This document shows positions 41,348-49,534 of a stretch of 64,000 nt of DNA, piece by piece; position 1 is the stretch's first letter; each line of letters starts with the position of its first letter. Source of the stretch: Beijerinckiaceae bacterium. Lineage in GTDB: Bacteria > Pseudomonadota > Alphaproteobacteria > Rhizobiales > Beijerinckiaceae. The DNA is taken from positions 9,068 through 73,067 of the forward strand of contig CANBNG010000021.1 of the NCBI GenBank assembly GCA_947370975.1, in the 5' to 3' direction. A program made the position numbers and the translations under genes. Below the pieces are notes generated by a model. That model did no database searches. It worked only from the letters and a program-made list of their open reading frames with translations, and had not been told where the DNA came from.

Positions 41348-42114
41348 TGGCCGACTTCACACCCAATGAAATCATGACCATTGTCGCCGCGCGCGCGCTC
41401 AAGAACGATGATGTCTGCTTCGTCGGCATCGGTGCGCCGTCTGCCGCCTGCAACATTGCGCGCCTCACCCATGCGCCCCAGATCACCTTGATCTACGAAT
41501 CGGGCACCATCGGCACACGTCCCAATGTGCTGCCGCTCTCGATCGGCGACGGTGAATTGTGCGAGACCGCGCTCTGCACCGTGTCAGTGCCGGAAATGTT
41601 CCGCTACTGGCTTCAGGGCGGTCGCATCACCGTCGGCTTCCTCGGGGGCGCGCAGATCGACAAATTCGCCAATATCAACACCACTGTTGTCGGCGATTAC
41701 AACAAGCCGAAGGTGCGTTTGCCCGGTGGCGGCGGTGCGCCTGAAATCGCGACCAATTGCGGTGAGATCTTCATCACCATGGCCATGGGCAAGCGCGCTT
41801 TCCTCGACAAGCTGCCCTTCATCACCTCGATGGGACATGGTCCGACGGGCGCAGAGCGCCGCGCTCTTGGCGTGAAAAGCCTCGGCCCCACGCGTCTCAT
41901 GACAGATCTCTGCGTCTTCGAGCCCGATCCGGACACGAAGGAGATGACCATCGTCTCCATTCATCCGGGCGTCACGCGCGAGCAGATCGCCGAGAATTGC
42001 GGCTGGACGCCGCGCTATAGCGCGACCTGTTTCGAGACGCCTGCGCCCACAGCCCAGGAACTTGAAGTGTTGCGTGACATTCAGGCGAGGACGAAAGCCG
42101 CTCACGCGGCCTGA
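41347..42114 (+). CDS. catJ: 3-oxoadipate CoA-transferase subunit B (CatJ type)
   Basis: 255 aa; ATG 41347 overlaps the catI stop by one nt (GTG 41344 is an alternative). CatJ landmarks: VCFVGIGAPSAACNIARLTHAPQITLIYESGTIG (the Glu of YESG is the expected CoA-accepting glutamate), LSIGDGELCETA, FLGGAQIDKFANINTTVVGDYNKPKVRLPGGGGAPEIA, HPGVTREQI. Forms the heteromeric enzyme with CatI; pcaHG follow after 87 nt. Confidence 0.88.
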   Translation: MADFTPNEIMTIVAARALKNDDVCFVGIGAPSAACNIARLTHAPQITLIYESGTIGTRPNVLPLSIGDGELCETALCTVSVPEMFRYWLQGGRITVGFLGGAQIDKFANINTTVVGDYNKPKVRLPGGGGAPEIATNCGEIFITMAMGKRAFLDKLPFITSMGHGPTGAERRALGVKSLGPTRLMTDLCVFEPDPDTKEMTIVSIHPGVTREQIAENCGWTPRYSATCFETPAPTAQELEVLRDIQARTKAAHAA

Positions 42115-42201
42115 CCCCCGCCTGGGTTCGACAAAAAAAGGATCCGCGTCTGCGGCCGGTCATAAGGACCGTCTGCAGGACGCCAACATGGAAGAAACGC
42201 C

Positions 42202-42900
42202 ATGACGCTGATTTATCCCCGGGAAAGCTTCTTCGAGGCCCATCCCAAACATGATTCGCCAACCTACCGCTCGACTGCCAAGCGCCATCCCAAGCAGCCG
42301 CTGATCATTCTGCCCCACACGAAGACCGAATTGTCGGGCCCGGTTTACGGGCACGAAGTCATCAGCGAATTCGACAACGACCTGACGCGCCAGCATGCTG
42401 GCGAACCCCAGGGCGAGCGCATCATCGTGCAGGGTCGCGTTCTCGATGAGGACGGCCGCCCCGTGCCCAACACGCTGGTCGAAGTCTGGCAGGCCAATGC
42501 TGCGGGCCGCTACGTTCACGTGGTTGACGATCATCCGGCGCCGCTCGATCCCAACTTTTCGGGCGCGGGTCGCATCGTGACCGACGAGAACGGCCGCTAT
42601 CGCTTCACCTCGATCAAGCCCGGCCCCTATCCCTGGCGCAACCATCACAATGCGTGGCGTCCGGCGCATATTCATTTTTCGCTGTTTGGCCACTCGTTCC
42701 TCTCGCGTCTCGTGACGCAGATGTATTTCGAGGGCGATCCGCTGTTCCCCTACGATCCGATCTTCAATGAAATCCCGGAGGGTGCGCGCGACCGTCTGAT
42801 CTCGAAATTCGATCTCGATGTGACCGAGCCGGAATGGGCGCTTGGCTATACATTCGACATCGTGCTGCGCGGTCGCAACGCCACGCCCATGGAGAAGTGA
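42202..42900 (+). CDS. pcaH: Protocatechuate 3,4-dioxygenase beta subunit
   Basis: 232 aa. Non-haem Fe(III) intradiol dioxygenase subunit that opens protocatechuate to 3-carboxy-cis,cis-muconate. Iron ligands are visible: Tyr in AAGRYVH, and Tyr, His, His in YPWRNHHNAWRPAHIHFS with the spacing of Pseudomonas PcaH (Y147, H160, H162). The intradiol signature LVEVWQANAAGRY precedes them. pcaG follows after 2 nt. Confidence 0.95.
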   Translation: MTLIYPRESFFEAHPKHDSPTYRSTAKRHPKQPLIILPHTKTELSGPVYGHEVISEFDNDLTRQHAGEPQGERIIVQGRVLDEDGRPVPNTLVEVWQANAAGRYVHVVDDHPAPLDPNFSGAGRIVTDENGRYRFTSIKPGPYPWRNHHNAWRPAHIHFSLFGHSFLSRLVTQMYFEGDPLFPYDPIFNEIPEGARDRLISKFDLDVTEPEWALGYTFDIVLRGRNATPMEK

Positions 42901-42902
42901 AC

Positions 42903-43481
42903 ATGTCAGGCATCACTCCCTCACAGACAGTCGGCCCCTACTTCGCCTATGCGCTGACGCCCACGCGTTACGCCCTGCACGAAATCTTCTCGACCGACCT
43001 CACGGGGCCGGGCGTGGAAGGCACGAAAATCACGCTGACGGGCCAGGTGTTCGATGGCGACGGCGTTGGCATCGCCGATGCCATGGTTGAAATCTGGCAG
43101 GCCGATTCCAAAGGCTCGCTCGAGCATTCGACGCTTGGTTCGGGCAAGGCCAATTCCGGCTTCAAGGGTTTTGGGCGCGCGGAAAGCGCGGCCAATGGTG
43201 GCTATACGTTCACCACCGTGAAGCCCGGCCGCGTGGACGGCGCCGACGGCAAGCCGCAGGCGCCCCATCTCGGCGTGACGATCTTTGCGCGCGGGATGCT
43301 GACGCATCTCTTCACGCGCATCTATTTCGAGGATGAAGCCTCGAACGCTGACGACCAGATTCTCAACCTCGTGCCGGCCGATCGCCGTCACACGCTGATT
43401 GCCAGGAAGGTGGGCGACAATGCCTATCATCTCGATATTCGCATTCAGGGCGGGGACGAGACGGTCTTCTTCCACGCCTGA
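42903..43481 (+). CDS. pcaG: Protocatechuate 3,4-dioxygenase alpha subunit
   Basis: 192 aa. Structural partner of PcaH; starts TPSQTVGPYFAYALTP, the alpha-subunit signature, with VEIWQADSKGSLEH replacing the iron-binding region and PHLGVTIFARGMLTHLFTRIYFEDE near the active-site edge. Two nt after pcaH, so co-translated. The operon ends at a strong terminator at 43506. The middle genes of the pathway (pcaBCD, pcaF) are not in the window. Confidence 0.95.
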   Translation: MSGITPSQTVGPYFAYALTPTRYALHEIFSTDLTGPGVEGTKITLTGQVFDGDGVGIADAMVEIWQADSKGSLEHSTLGSGKANSGFKGFGRAESAANGGYTFTTVKPGRVDGADGKPQAPHLGVTIFARGMLTHLFTRIYFEDEASNADDQILNLVPADRRHTLIARKVGDNAYHLDIRIQGGDETVFFHA

Positions 43482-43505
43482 GCGCCAGCCTGGCTGATGT
43501 TCGAG

Positions 43506-43535
43506 GGGCGGCGCAGACAGTGCGCCGCCCTTTTT
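43506..43535 (+). terminator. Rho-independent terminator after pcaG
   Basis: Perfect 10-bp stem GGGCGGCGCA / TGCGCCGCCC, loop GACAG, followed by TTTTT. Ends the catIJ-pcaHG transcript. Confidence 0.92.
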
Positions 43536-43615
43536 CATGCGACTTATTGGGCCTTGCGCAGGGCGCGCGACGGGGCCAGATTTGCGTGCAGGATTTTGGG
43601 AAGAGCGCACAGCCG

Positions 43616-43870
43616 ATGCAAAGGCCCTCCATATCCCCGCTGGCCCTTGACGCCCCGCCTGCCTCGCTGCGGGACGAGACCGATTATGCGCAGCGTGATT
43701 TTCTCAATCTGGTCTCCGCCGTCTTCCTGCTCTGCATCGCCCTTCTCATCACCTGGACCGTTGCGGCGGTGGCTGAGAACGAGAAGCGGCAGCGCTGCTT
43801 TGAATCTGGCCGCCGCGATTGCGTCGTCATTGCAGCGCCCCCGCATGGCCTGCGTGTGCCGACCTATTGA
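43616..43870 (+). CDS. Small single-pass membrane protein
   Basis: 84 aa from ATG 43616. One transmembrane helix (NLVSAVFLLCIALLITWTVAAVA) preceded by a short acidic cytosolic part (LRDETDYAQRDF) and followed by a basic, Cys-containing loop (ENEKRQRCFESGRRDC). Ends 7 nt inside the convergent peptidase gene. No family recognised; similar short proteins occur in Rhizobiales. Confidence 0.55.
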   Translation: MQRPSISPLALDAPPASLRDETDYAQRDFLNLVSAVFLLCIALLITWTVAAVAENEKRQRCFESGRRDCVVIAAPPHGLRVPTY

Positions 43871-44505
43871 CGCGACTGGCGGGCGTGGCGGGCAAGCAGC
43901 ACCAGCGCCGCTGCAATCGCCTGCACCATGGTTGCAAGCGCGATGCGGGGCTGTTTCACGCGATGGAGCGGCAAGCGTCCGCGCGGGCGCGGCACGTGGA
44001 TGAAGCCTGCTAGAGCAACTGTTGCTCCGAGTGTCAGATAGAGCGTCTGGTTGCAGACATAAGCACCGGCATCGCGCGAGAACTCGGCCCGCGCCCCGCA
44101 GGCACGCAAGGTTGTGACAAGCTGGGCAACGGGGACACGCGCGCGTCTAAACTCGGGCGCGGCTTTCAGCACCTGTCGCGCGAGCGGGCGCTGGCGCTGA
44201 GCATCGGGATAAGCCGCCAGACGATTGCGCGCCTGCCATTCCACGCCAAGACTTTTGCGCCGTCCCGCAAGGCCCAGATGCAGCACGGCGTCCGGCGCAT
44301 GCGCCTGCAAAAGCGAGGCAATGCGCGCCTCGGCCTCCGCGAAGACGACAGGCAATTCGTGACACTCAAGCGTAACGCCAAGCCGCGCCAGACGCCGCTC
44401 GGTCGCGCCCGACAAGGCACGCAAAATCGCGGCCGAGGGATTGCGCGGCGCGCCGGGGAAAGGCCCGAATCCGGTGACGAGAAGGGTGAGGGGCGCTCGT
44501 GACAC
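43864..44505 (-). CDS. Pyroglutamyl-peptidase I-like protein (peptidase C15)
   Basis: 213 aa from GTG 44505, which places LLVTGFGPFPGAPRNPSA at the N terminus as in the family; a TTG 17 codons earlier is an alternative. The catalytic triad is readable: Glu in GLAGRRKSLGVEWQARN, Cys in GAYVCNQTLY, His in LAGFIHVP. Pcp removes N-terminal pyroglutamate from peptides in the cytosol. It is shorter in the middle and has a C-terminal basic hydrophobic tail not typical of Pcp, so specificity may differ. Confidence 0.8.
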   Translation of the reverse strand: MSRAPLTLLVTGFGPFPGAPRNPSAAILRALSGATERRLARLGVTLECHELPVVFAEAEARIASLLQAHAPDAVLHLGLAGRRKSLGVEWQARNRLAAYPDAQRQRPLARQVLKAAPEFRRARVPVAQLVTTLRACGARAEFSRDAGAYVCNQTLYLTLGATVALAGFIHVPRPRGRLPLHRVKQPRIALATMVQAIAAALVLLARHARQSRQ

Positions 44506-44542
44506 ATCGGGCCTGTTGCCGGGGAAGCAGGGCAGGTAGGAT

Positions 44543-44569
44543 TGACTGATATTCAAATTTTTTCAGTCA
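44543..44569. promoter_or_regulatory. Inverted repeat before the MazF-like gene
   Basis: Arms TGACTGA (44543-44549) and TCAGTCA (44563-44569) with a 13-nt AT-rich spacer, 22 nt before the toxin start. TTGACT in the left arm could be a -35. Candidate operator. Confidence 0.4.
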
Positions 44570-44591
44570 TTTTTTCTGCGGAGCGGACATC

Positions 44592-45020
44592 ATGTCGGAT
44601 CGGGTTGGTGAAACCCACGGGAGCGGGCGTGACAGCTCCGATGCAAGGCCGCCGCGCGTCCGCCCGAGGCTTTTGTCAGCGCCTGCGATCCGGCAATTTT
44701 ACTGGTGTGATTTTCCCGAGGACGCGCATCTTCCCGAGTTTTGGAAGCGCAGGCCGGTTCTTGTCGTCTCCTACAAGAATACACTTTATGGCGCTGTCAC
44801 AATCATTCCCTGTTCCAGCCAGCCGCAGGAGGGAAACCGTTGGGCTGTGAGATTGGAAACGACAATCGACGGCGGTGCATCATGGGCGATCTGCGACAAG
44901 CCGGCCACGGTCGCCGTCAGTCGTCTTGCGCAAGACAACCGCGGGATTGTTCGATTGCCAGAGTTGCAGTTTAACGAGGTGCTTGCGCGTCTTCTGGAAT
45001 GGCTGCCAAAGCCCAGATAA
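44592..45020 (+). CDS. PemK/MazF-family toxin-like protein, no partner gene
   Basis: 142 aa. The MazF fold starts at about residue 35 (QFYWCDFPEDAHLPEFWKRRPVLVVSYKNTLYGAVTIIPCSS) and continues to ICDKPATVAVSRLAQDNRGIVRLPELQFNEVLARLLEWL. MazF toxins cleave RNA; the key Arg in RRPVLVVS and the Ser/Thr of IPCSS are kept. The first ~35 residues are an Arg/Ser/Gly-rich extension absent from MazF. No antitoxin gene is seen on either side, so it is solitary or paired elsewhere. Confidence 0.8.
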   Translation: MSDRVGETHGSGRDSSDARPPRVRPRLLSAPAIRQFYWCDFPEDAHLPEFWKRRPVLVVSYKNTLYGAVTIIPCSSQPQEGNRWAVRLETTIDGGASWAICDKPATVAVSRLAQDNRGIVRLPELQFNEVLARLLEWLPKPR

Positions 45021-45347
45021 ACCAAAGGGAGCCTTGCGGCTCCCCTGGCGACGTAGCTCCCGCATTGCGGGTAACGGACACCCTTTCAGGGCCGCATGAA
45101 GCAAAAGATAGGCAATCTGGTTACAAATCGCAAGATGGTCAGACAAGATGGCCGGGCGCGATTGCGATGCCTTCTGGCCACACCTGCCAGGCAAAGGTTG
45201 CAACAGGGCCAGGCTGTCCCATTCTCGTCACCTTTGCCGGTCAGGTCTGTGACCGAATGTCCCGTTTGCTGCGAAGTTAATCTTTCATTCATCTTTGCGG
45301 GGCTTTTCATCACCCCCGTTCTTTTCCGGGGCTCGAGGATCGATCTT
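45021..45347. other. Non-coding region with two hairpins
   Basis: Right after the MazF-like stop: hairpin GGGAGCC-TTGC-GGCTCCC (45027-45044), then CCCGC-ATT-GCGGG (45059-45071). Neither has a T tract, so they are not classical terminators. The rest holds no convincing gene until the TTG start at 45348. Confidence 0.45.
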
Positions 45348-46598
45348 TTGAACAAGCCTGTTGTCTTCCATCTGCGCAGTCTGGCGGGCATCGCTCTGCT
45401 TGCGGGCCTCCTTGCGGGCTGCGGCTCCACCGGCACGCTGCCGATGAGCGCCTCTGCCGCCTCGAGTGCGGCGGAGACGATGGGAGCGCGCACGACGCCG
45501 ATCTTCATTTCCTCCACGCGGCGGGAGGATGTGCGCGTGCAGGGCGAAAGCATGGCCGATGGGGGAGCCCATTACGCGCTTTCCATGGTCTCGGTGCCGC
45601 CGGGCCATGCGGCCGGCGCCATCGAGGAGCCGTCCTTTGGTAAGGCCGATCCAGCCAAGCATTTTGCCGTGCTCGGCGGCCGCGGGCTGGAGCCTGAGGA
45701 GTTCCGTCTGCAACTGGCGACCTATCTCTCGGGCCGCATCGGCTCGAACCGCGATATTCTGCTTTATGTGCACGGCTTCAACACCTCACTCGACGAGGCG
45801 CGCTTCCGGCTCGCGCAGCTCGTCAATGACGGCAAGTTTGGCGGCGTTGCGGTGCTGTTCACCTGGCCCTCGCAATCCAACATGTTTTCCTATGTCTCGG
45901 ACAAGGAAAGCGCGACCGCATCGCGCGATGCGCTGCAAAAGCTCATGCGCGATCTCTCGCAGGTCGAGGGCGTGGGGCGCGTGCATGTGCTTGCCCATTC
46001 CATGGGCTCCTGGCTTGCGATGGAAGCTTTGCGTGAAAACGCCATTGCCGGAAGCCGCAATCTCAACGGGCGGCTTGGCGATGTGATGCTGGCCGCACCC
46101 GATATCGATCTCTCGGTCTTCCGCCAGCAGATGTCGCGCATTCAGGGCGCGAATGTCTCGATCTTCGTCTCGGCCAACGATCGCGCCTTGTCGCTGTCGG
46201 CGCGGCTGGCGGGGGCGCGCCCGCGCGTGGGCGCGATGGACCCGACCAAGCCCAAGGAGCGCGATGAACTCTCGCGCCTCGGCGTGAAGGTGTACGATCT
46301 CTCGTCCACGTCCGCGGGTTTTATCGGCCATTCGCTTTATGGCGACGTGCCTGCGGTCGTGCGCACCATCGGCGCGCAATTGGCCGAGCCGCGCAGCGAG
46401 GATTCCGGCGTGACATCCATGATCGATGCGCGCCGCACCGCGCCCGAAGCCGCGCTTGCGCCTGCCTATACAACCCCGCCCGTGCTCGCGCCGCTGAGCG
46501 CCACGCCCGCCAATGCCGCGCCTGTGGCAAGCGAGCCATCGGCAAGCGCGCCTGTGGTCTCAAGCCCGTTGCCGCCGATGACCATGCCCGCGCAATAG
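45348..46598 (+). CDS. Alpha/beta-hydrolase lipoprotein (DUF900-like)
   Basis: 416 aa from a TTG start at 45348 (GAGG nine nt upstream); this gives a proper lipoprotein signal ending at the lipobox LAGC. Longer in-frame starts would bury the signal. The hydrolase core has LLYVHGFNTSLDEARFRLAQL (oxyanion strand), nucleophile elbow VLAHSMGSWLAMEAL, an Asp in VSANDRALSLS and His in FIGHSLYGD, the triad order of DUF900 esterase-like proteins. The last ~70 residues are Pro/Ala/Ser-rich and likely disordered. Membrane-anchored, periplasm-facing; substrate unknown. Confidence 0.84.
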   Translation: MNKPVVFHLRSLAGIALLAGLLAGCGSTGTLPMSASAASSAAETMGARTTPIFISSTRREDVRVQGESMADGGAHYALSMVSVPPGHAAGAIEEPSFGKADPAKHFAVLGGRGLEPEEFRLQLATYLSGRIGSNRDILLYVHGFNTSLDEARFRLAQLVNDGKFGGVAVLFTWPSQSNMFSYVSDKESATASRDALQKLMRDLSQVEGVGRVHVLAHSMGSWLAMEALRENAIAGSRNLNGRLGDVMLAAPDIDLSVFRQQMSRIQGANVSIFVSANDRALSLSARLAGARPRVGAMDPTKPKERDELSRLGVKVYDLSSTSAGFIGHSLYGDVPAVVRTIGAQLAEPRSEDSGVTSMIDARRTAPEAALAPAYTTPPVLAPLSATPANAAPVASEPSASAPVVSSPLPPMTMPAQ

Positions 46599-46668
46599 CC
46601 GGGCTTCGACATGACAGCATCGGGCCTTTATGTTAGCCTTTTAGAATTGATCAAGCGGATTTCCTGAC

Positions 46669-47235
46669 ATGCCCACGCCCGTCACCCGCGCTGCAGAAGG
46701 TCTGGACCGCCGTCCTTTCACGGTGGACGAAATCCTGCGCATGCAGGAGGTCGGTATCATTTCCGACGACGAAAATTTTGAACTGGTTGAGGGGGAGATT
46801 GTCCCCATGCAGGCAAAAAGTCATTTTCACGAATTGGTTAAGTCGAGTCTTAACCTCAAGCTGGCGCGGGCGTTACCTGAGCACCTTTGGCTTGGCATCG
46901 AGAGCAGCCTCTATCTTTCGGAGCGAACATTTCTCGAGCCCGATCTCTCCATTTATCCGCGCGGCATGAAACTGGAGAGCGTCAAGGGAACCGACGTGTT
47001 GCTCGCGATAGAGGTCTCGGCCTCAACGCTGGCCTATGATCGCGGTCTCAAGGCACGACTTTACGCGCGTTATGGAATTCAGGAATTATGGGTGATCGAC
47101 GTCGCGACCCGGTGCACACATGTGCACAAGGCACCGGTCAACGGCACATGGGGCGCACTCTGGACGCATCAGCCCGACGATGTTCTCACCTTCCCCGCGA
47201 TCCCGGACTTTTCAATCCGCCTCTCGGACGTCTAA
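46669..47235 (+). CDS. Uma2/DUF820-family PD-(D/E)XK nuclease-like protein
   Basis: 188 aa. The restriction-endonuclease-like core is visible: FELVEGEIVPM, TFLEPDLSIYPRG, VLLAIEVSASTLAYDRGLKARLYARYGIQELWVID, the EPD...ExS...K arrangement of Uma2. Such proteins are very common in cyanobacteria and scattered elsewhere; no activity is established for most. A single gene, followed by repeat family B. Confidence 0.9.
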   Translation: MPTPVTRAAEGLDRRPFTVDEILRMQEVGIISDDENFELVEGEIVPMQAKSHFHELVKSSLNLKLARALPEHLWLGIESSLYLSERTFLEPDLSIYPRGMKLESVKGTDVLLAIEVSASTLAYDRGLKARLYARYGIQELWVIDVATRCTHVHKAPVNGTWGALWTHQPDDVLTFPAIPDFSIRLSDV

Positions 47236-47252
47236 CGCTCGCCCGCGCAATA

Positions 47253-47356
47253 ACCCTCTCCCAATGGGAGAGGGTGGCTCCGCAGGAGCCGGGTGAGGGG
47301 GTGCGATCTCCCTTATCAGTCTGCTCCGCAGACAGCTTCTCCCCATGGGAGAAGCG
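47253..47356. repeat. Repeat family B, copy 1
   Basis: ACCCTCTCCCA-ATGGGAGAGGGT hairpin, then GGCTCC-GCAG-GAGCC with GGGTGAGGGG, a spacer, TCTGCTCCGCAGACAGCTTCTCC and GGGAGAAG. A near copy is at 53598. Lies between convergent genes. Confidence 0.75.
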
Positions 47357-47369
47357 GCGCTACACGCTC

Positions 47370-49520
47370 CTACGCTTGGCCCTTCTGCGCATAGCCCAAT
47401 CGTGCGTTCAATTCTTCGATCAGCGTTTCGGCCGCTTCCGCTATCACTGTGCCTGGCGGGAAAATTGCGCTCGCGCCGGCGTCGCGCACGGCCTGGAAGT
47501 CTTGCGGCGGGATGACGCCGCCAACCACAATCATGATATCGGCGCGGCCCTTGGCAGCGAGCGCCTCGCGCAATTCGGGCACCAGCGTCAGGTGTCCGGC
47601 GGCAAGTGAAGATATGCCGACAATATGGACATTATTTGCAATCGCCTGATCGGCCGCCTCGTCGGGCGTTGCAAACAAAGGTCCGATATCGACCTCGAAG
47701 CCGAGATCTGCGAAAGCCGAGGACACGACCTTCTGGCCGCGGTCATGCCCATCCTGCCCGACCTTGGCGACCAGGATACGGGGGCGTCGGCCCTCGTTTT
47801 CAAAAAACGCCTGCGTCACAGCCTGCACGCGCGCAACAGCGCTCGCGCCCGCTTCTTCCTTGTAGACGCCGCTGATGGTGCGGATTTCGGCGCTGTGACG
47901 ACCGAAGACCTTTTCGAGCGCTGCCGAAATCTCGCCCACCGTCGCCTTGGCGCGTGCGGCCTCGATGGCGAGCGCCAGCAGATTGCCCTGCGCTGCAGCG
48001 CCTTGTGTCAAGGCGTCGAGCGCGCGCTCGACCTCGGCCGGATCGCGCTCGGCGCGCAAACGCCTCAGCTTCTCGATCTGCTGCTGGCGGACAGACGAAT
48101 TGTCGACCTTTAGCACGTCGATGGGGCGCTCATTCTCCGGCTTGAACATGTTCACGCCGATGACGGCCTGACGGCCCGCGTCGATGCGCGCCTGCGTCCG
48201 CGCGGCGGCTTCCTCGATGCGCAGTTTCGGAATGCCAGCCTCGATGGCCTTGGCCATGCCGCCGAGCCGTTCGACTTCATCTATATGGGATTGCGCGCGC
48301 TTGGCGAGATCGGCGGTGAGGCGCTCGACATAGAAAGACCCGCCCCAGGGATCGATGATGCGCGTCGTGCCGCTTTCCTGTTGCAGGAAGAGCTGCGTAT
48401 TGCGGGCGATGCGCGCCGAGAAATCGGTCGGCAACGCCAGCGCCTCATCGAGTGCATTGGTGTGCAGAGATTGCGTATGTCCCTGCGTCGCAGCCATTGC
48501 TTCGACTTGCGTGCGGATGACATTGTTGAACACATCTTGCGCAGTCAGCGACCAGCCAGATGTTTGCGAATGGGTGCGCAGAGCCAGCGACTTGTCCGAT
48601 TTGGGCTGGAACTCCTTGACAAGATTGGCCCAGAGCAGGCGCGCCGCGCGCAGCTTTGCGACCTCCATGAAGAAATTCATGCCGATCGCCCAGAAGAACG
48701 AGAGACGCGGCGCGAATTGATCGACGCTCAGTCCCGCGGCAATGCCGGCGCGTATATATTCGACGCCATCGGCCAGCGTATAAGCGAGTTCAAGATCCTG
48801 CGTCGCACCCGCTTCCTGCATGTGATAGCCGGAAATCGAGATCGAATTGAACTTCGGCATATGCTGCGAGGTGTAGCTGAAGATATCCGAGATGATGCGC
48901 ATCGAGGGCAGGGGCGGATAGATATAGGTGTTGCGCACCATGAATTCTTTGAGGATGTCGTTCTGAATCGTGCCCGACAATTTCGCCTGTGGCACGCCCT
49001 GTTCTTCTGCCGCGACAATAAAGAGCGCCAGCACCGGCAGCACCGCGCCGTTCATCGTCATCGACACTGACATCTGGTCGAGCGGAATGCCCGAAAACAG
49101 CGTGCGCATGTCGTAAATGGAATCGATGGCGACGCCCGCCATGCCGACATCGCCCGCCACGCGCGGATGATCGGAATCATAGCCGCGATGGGTCGCCAGA
49201 TCGAAGGCAACCGACAGTCCTTTTTGTCCTGCCGCCAGATTGCGCCGGTAGAAGGCGTTGGAATCTTCAGCGGTCGAGAAGCCCGCATATTGGCGGACGG
49301 TCCAGGGCTGGTTCACATACATGGTCGGATATGGCCCGCGCATGAAAGGCGCTGCGCCGGGATAAGTGTCGAGACAATCGAGGCCCGCCACATCGGCGGC
49401 GTCATAGACGTTTTTCACGCCGATATGTTCAGGCGTCAGCCAGATCTTTCCGTCGGCTGAGGGCGCTGTGACGGGCGCGTTCTCGTAGTTCAATGTCGCG
49501 AAATTCGGAATAAGCGTCAT
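47370..49520 (-). CDS. scpA: Methylmalonyl-CoA mutase large (catalytic) subunit
   Basis: 716 aa from ATG 49520. Interconverts methylmalonyl-CoA and succinyl-CoA with adenosylcobalamin. The N-terminal TIM barrel has the substrate signature RGPYPTMYVNQPWTVRQYAGFSTAEDSNAFYRRNLAAGQKGLSVAFDLATHRGYDSD; the barrel continues through SISGYHMQEAGA and RTHSQTSGWSLTAQD. The C-terminal cobalamin domain has the DxHxxG motif in VGQDGHDRGQKV. Follows the small-subunit gene by 14 nt. Confidence 0.96.
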   Translation of the reverse strand: MTLIPNFATLNYENAPVTAPSADGKIWLTPEHIGVKNVYDAADVAGLDCLDTYPGAAPFMRGPYPTMYVNQPWTVRQYAGFSTAEDSNAFYRRNLAAGQKGLSVAFDLATHRGYDSDHPRVAGDVGMAGVAIDSIYDMRTLFSGIPLDQMSVSMTMNGAVLPVLALFIVAAEEQGVPQAKLSGTIQNDILKEFMVRNTYIYPPLPSMRIISDIFSYTSQHMPKFNSISISGYHMQEAGATQDLELAYTLADGVEYIRAGIAAGLSVDQFAPRLSFFWAIGMNFFMEVAKLRAARLLWANLVKEFQPKSDKSLALRTHSQTSGWSLTAQDVFNNVIRTQVEAMAATQGHTQSLHTNALDEALALPTDFSARIARNTQLFLQQESGTTRIIDPWGGSFYVERLTADLAKRAQSHIDEVERLGGMAKAIEAGIPKLRIEEAAARTQARIDAGRQAVIGVNMFKPENERPIDVLKVDNSSVRQQQIEKLRRLRAERDPAEVERALDALTQGAAAQGNLLALAIEAARAKATVGEISAALEKVFGRHSAEIRTISGVYKEEAGASAVARVQAVTQAFFENEGRRPRILVAKVGQDGHDRGQKVVSSAFADLGFEVDIGPLFATPDEAADQAIANNVHIVGISSLAAGHLTLVPELREALAAKGRADIMIVVGGVIPPQDFQAVRDAGASAIFPPGTVIAEAAETLIEELNARLGYAQKGQA

Positions 49521-49534
49521 GGCTCTGTTCCCGC

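Noticed and set aside
45021..45090. Possible 4.5S/SRP RNA from the two hairpins
   Set aside because: The conserved GGAA-loop core of SRP RNA is absent.
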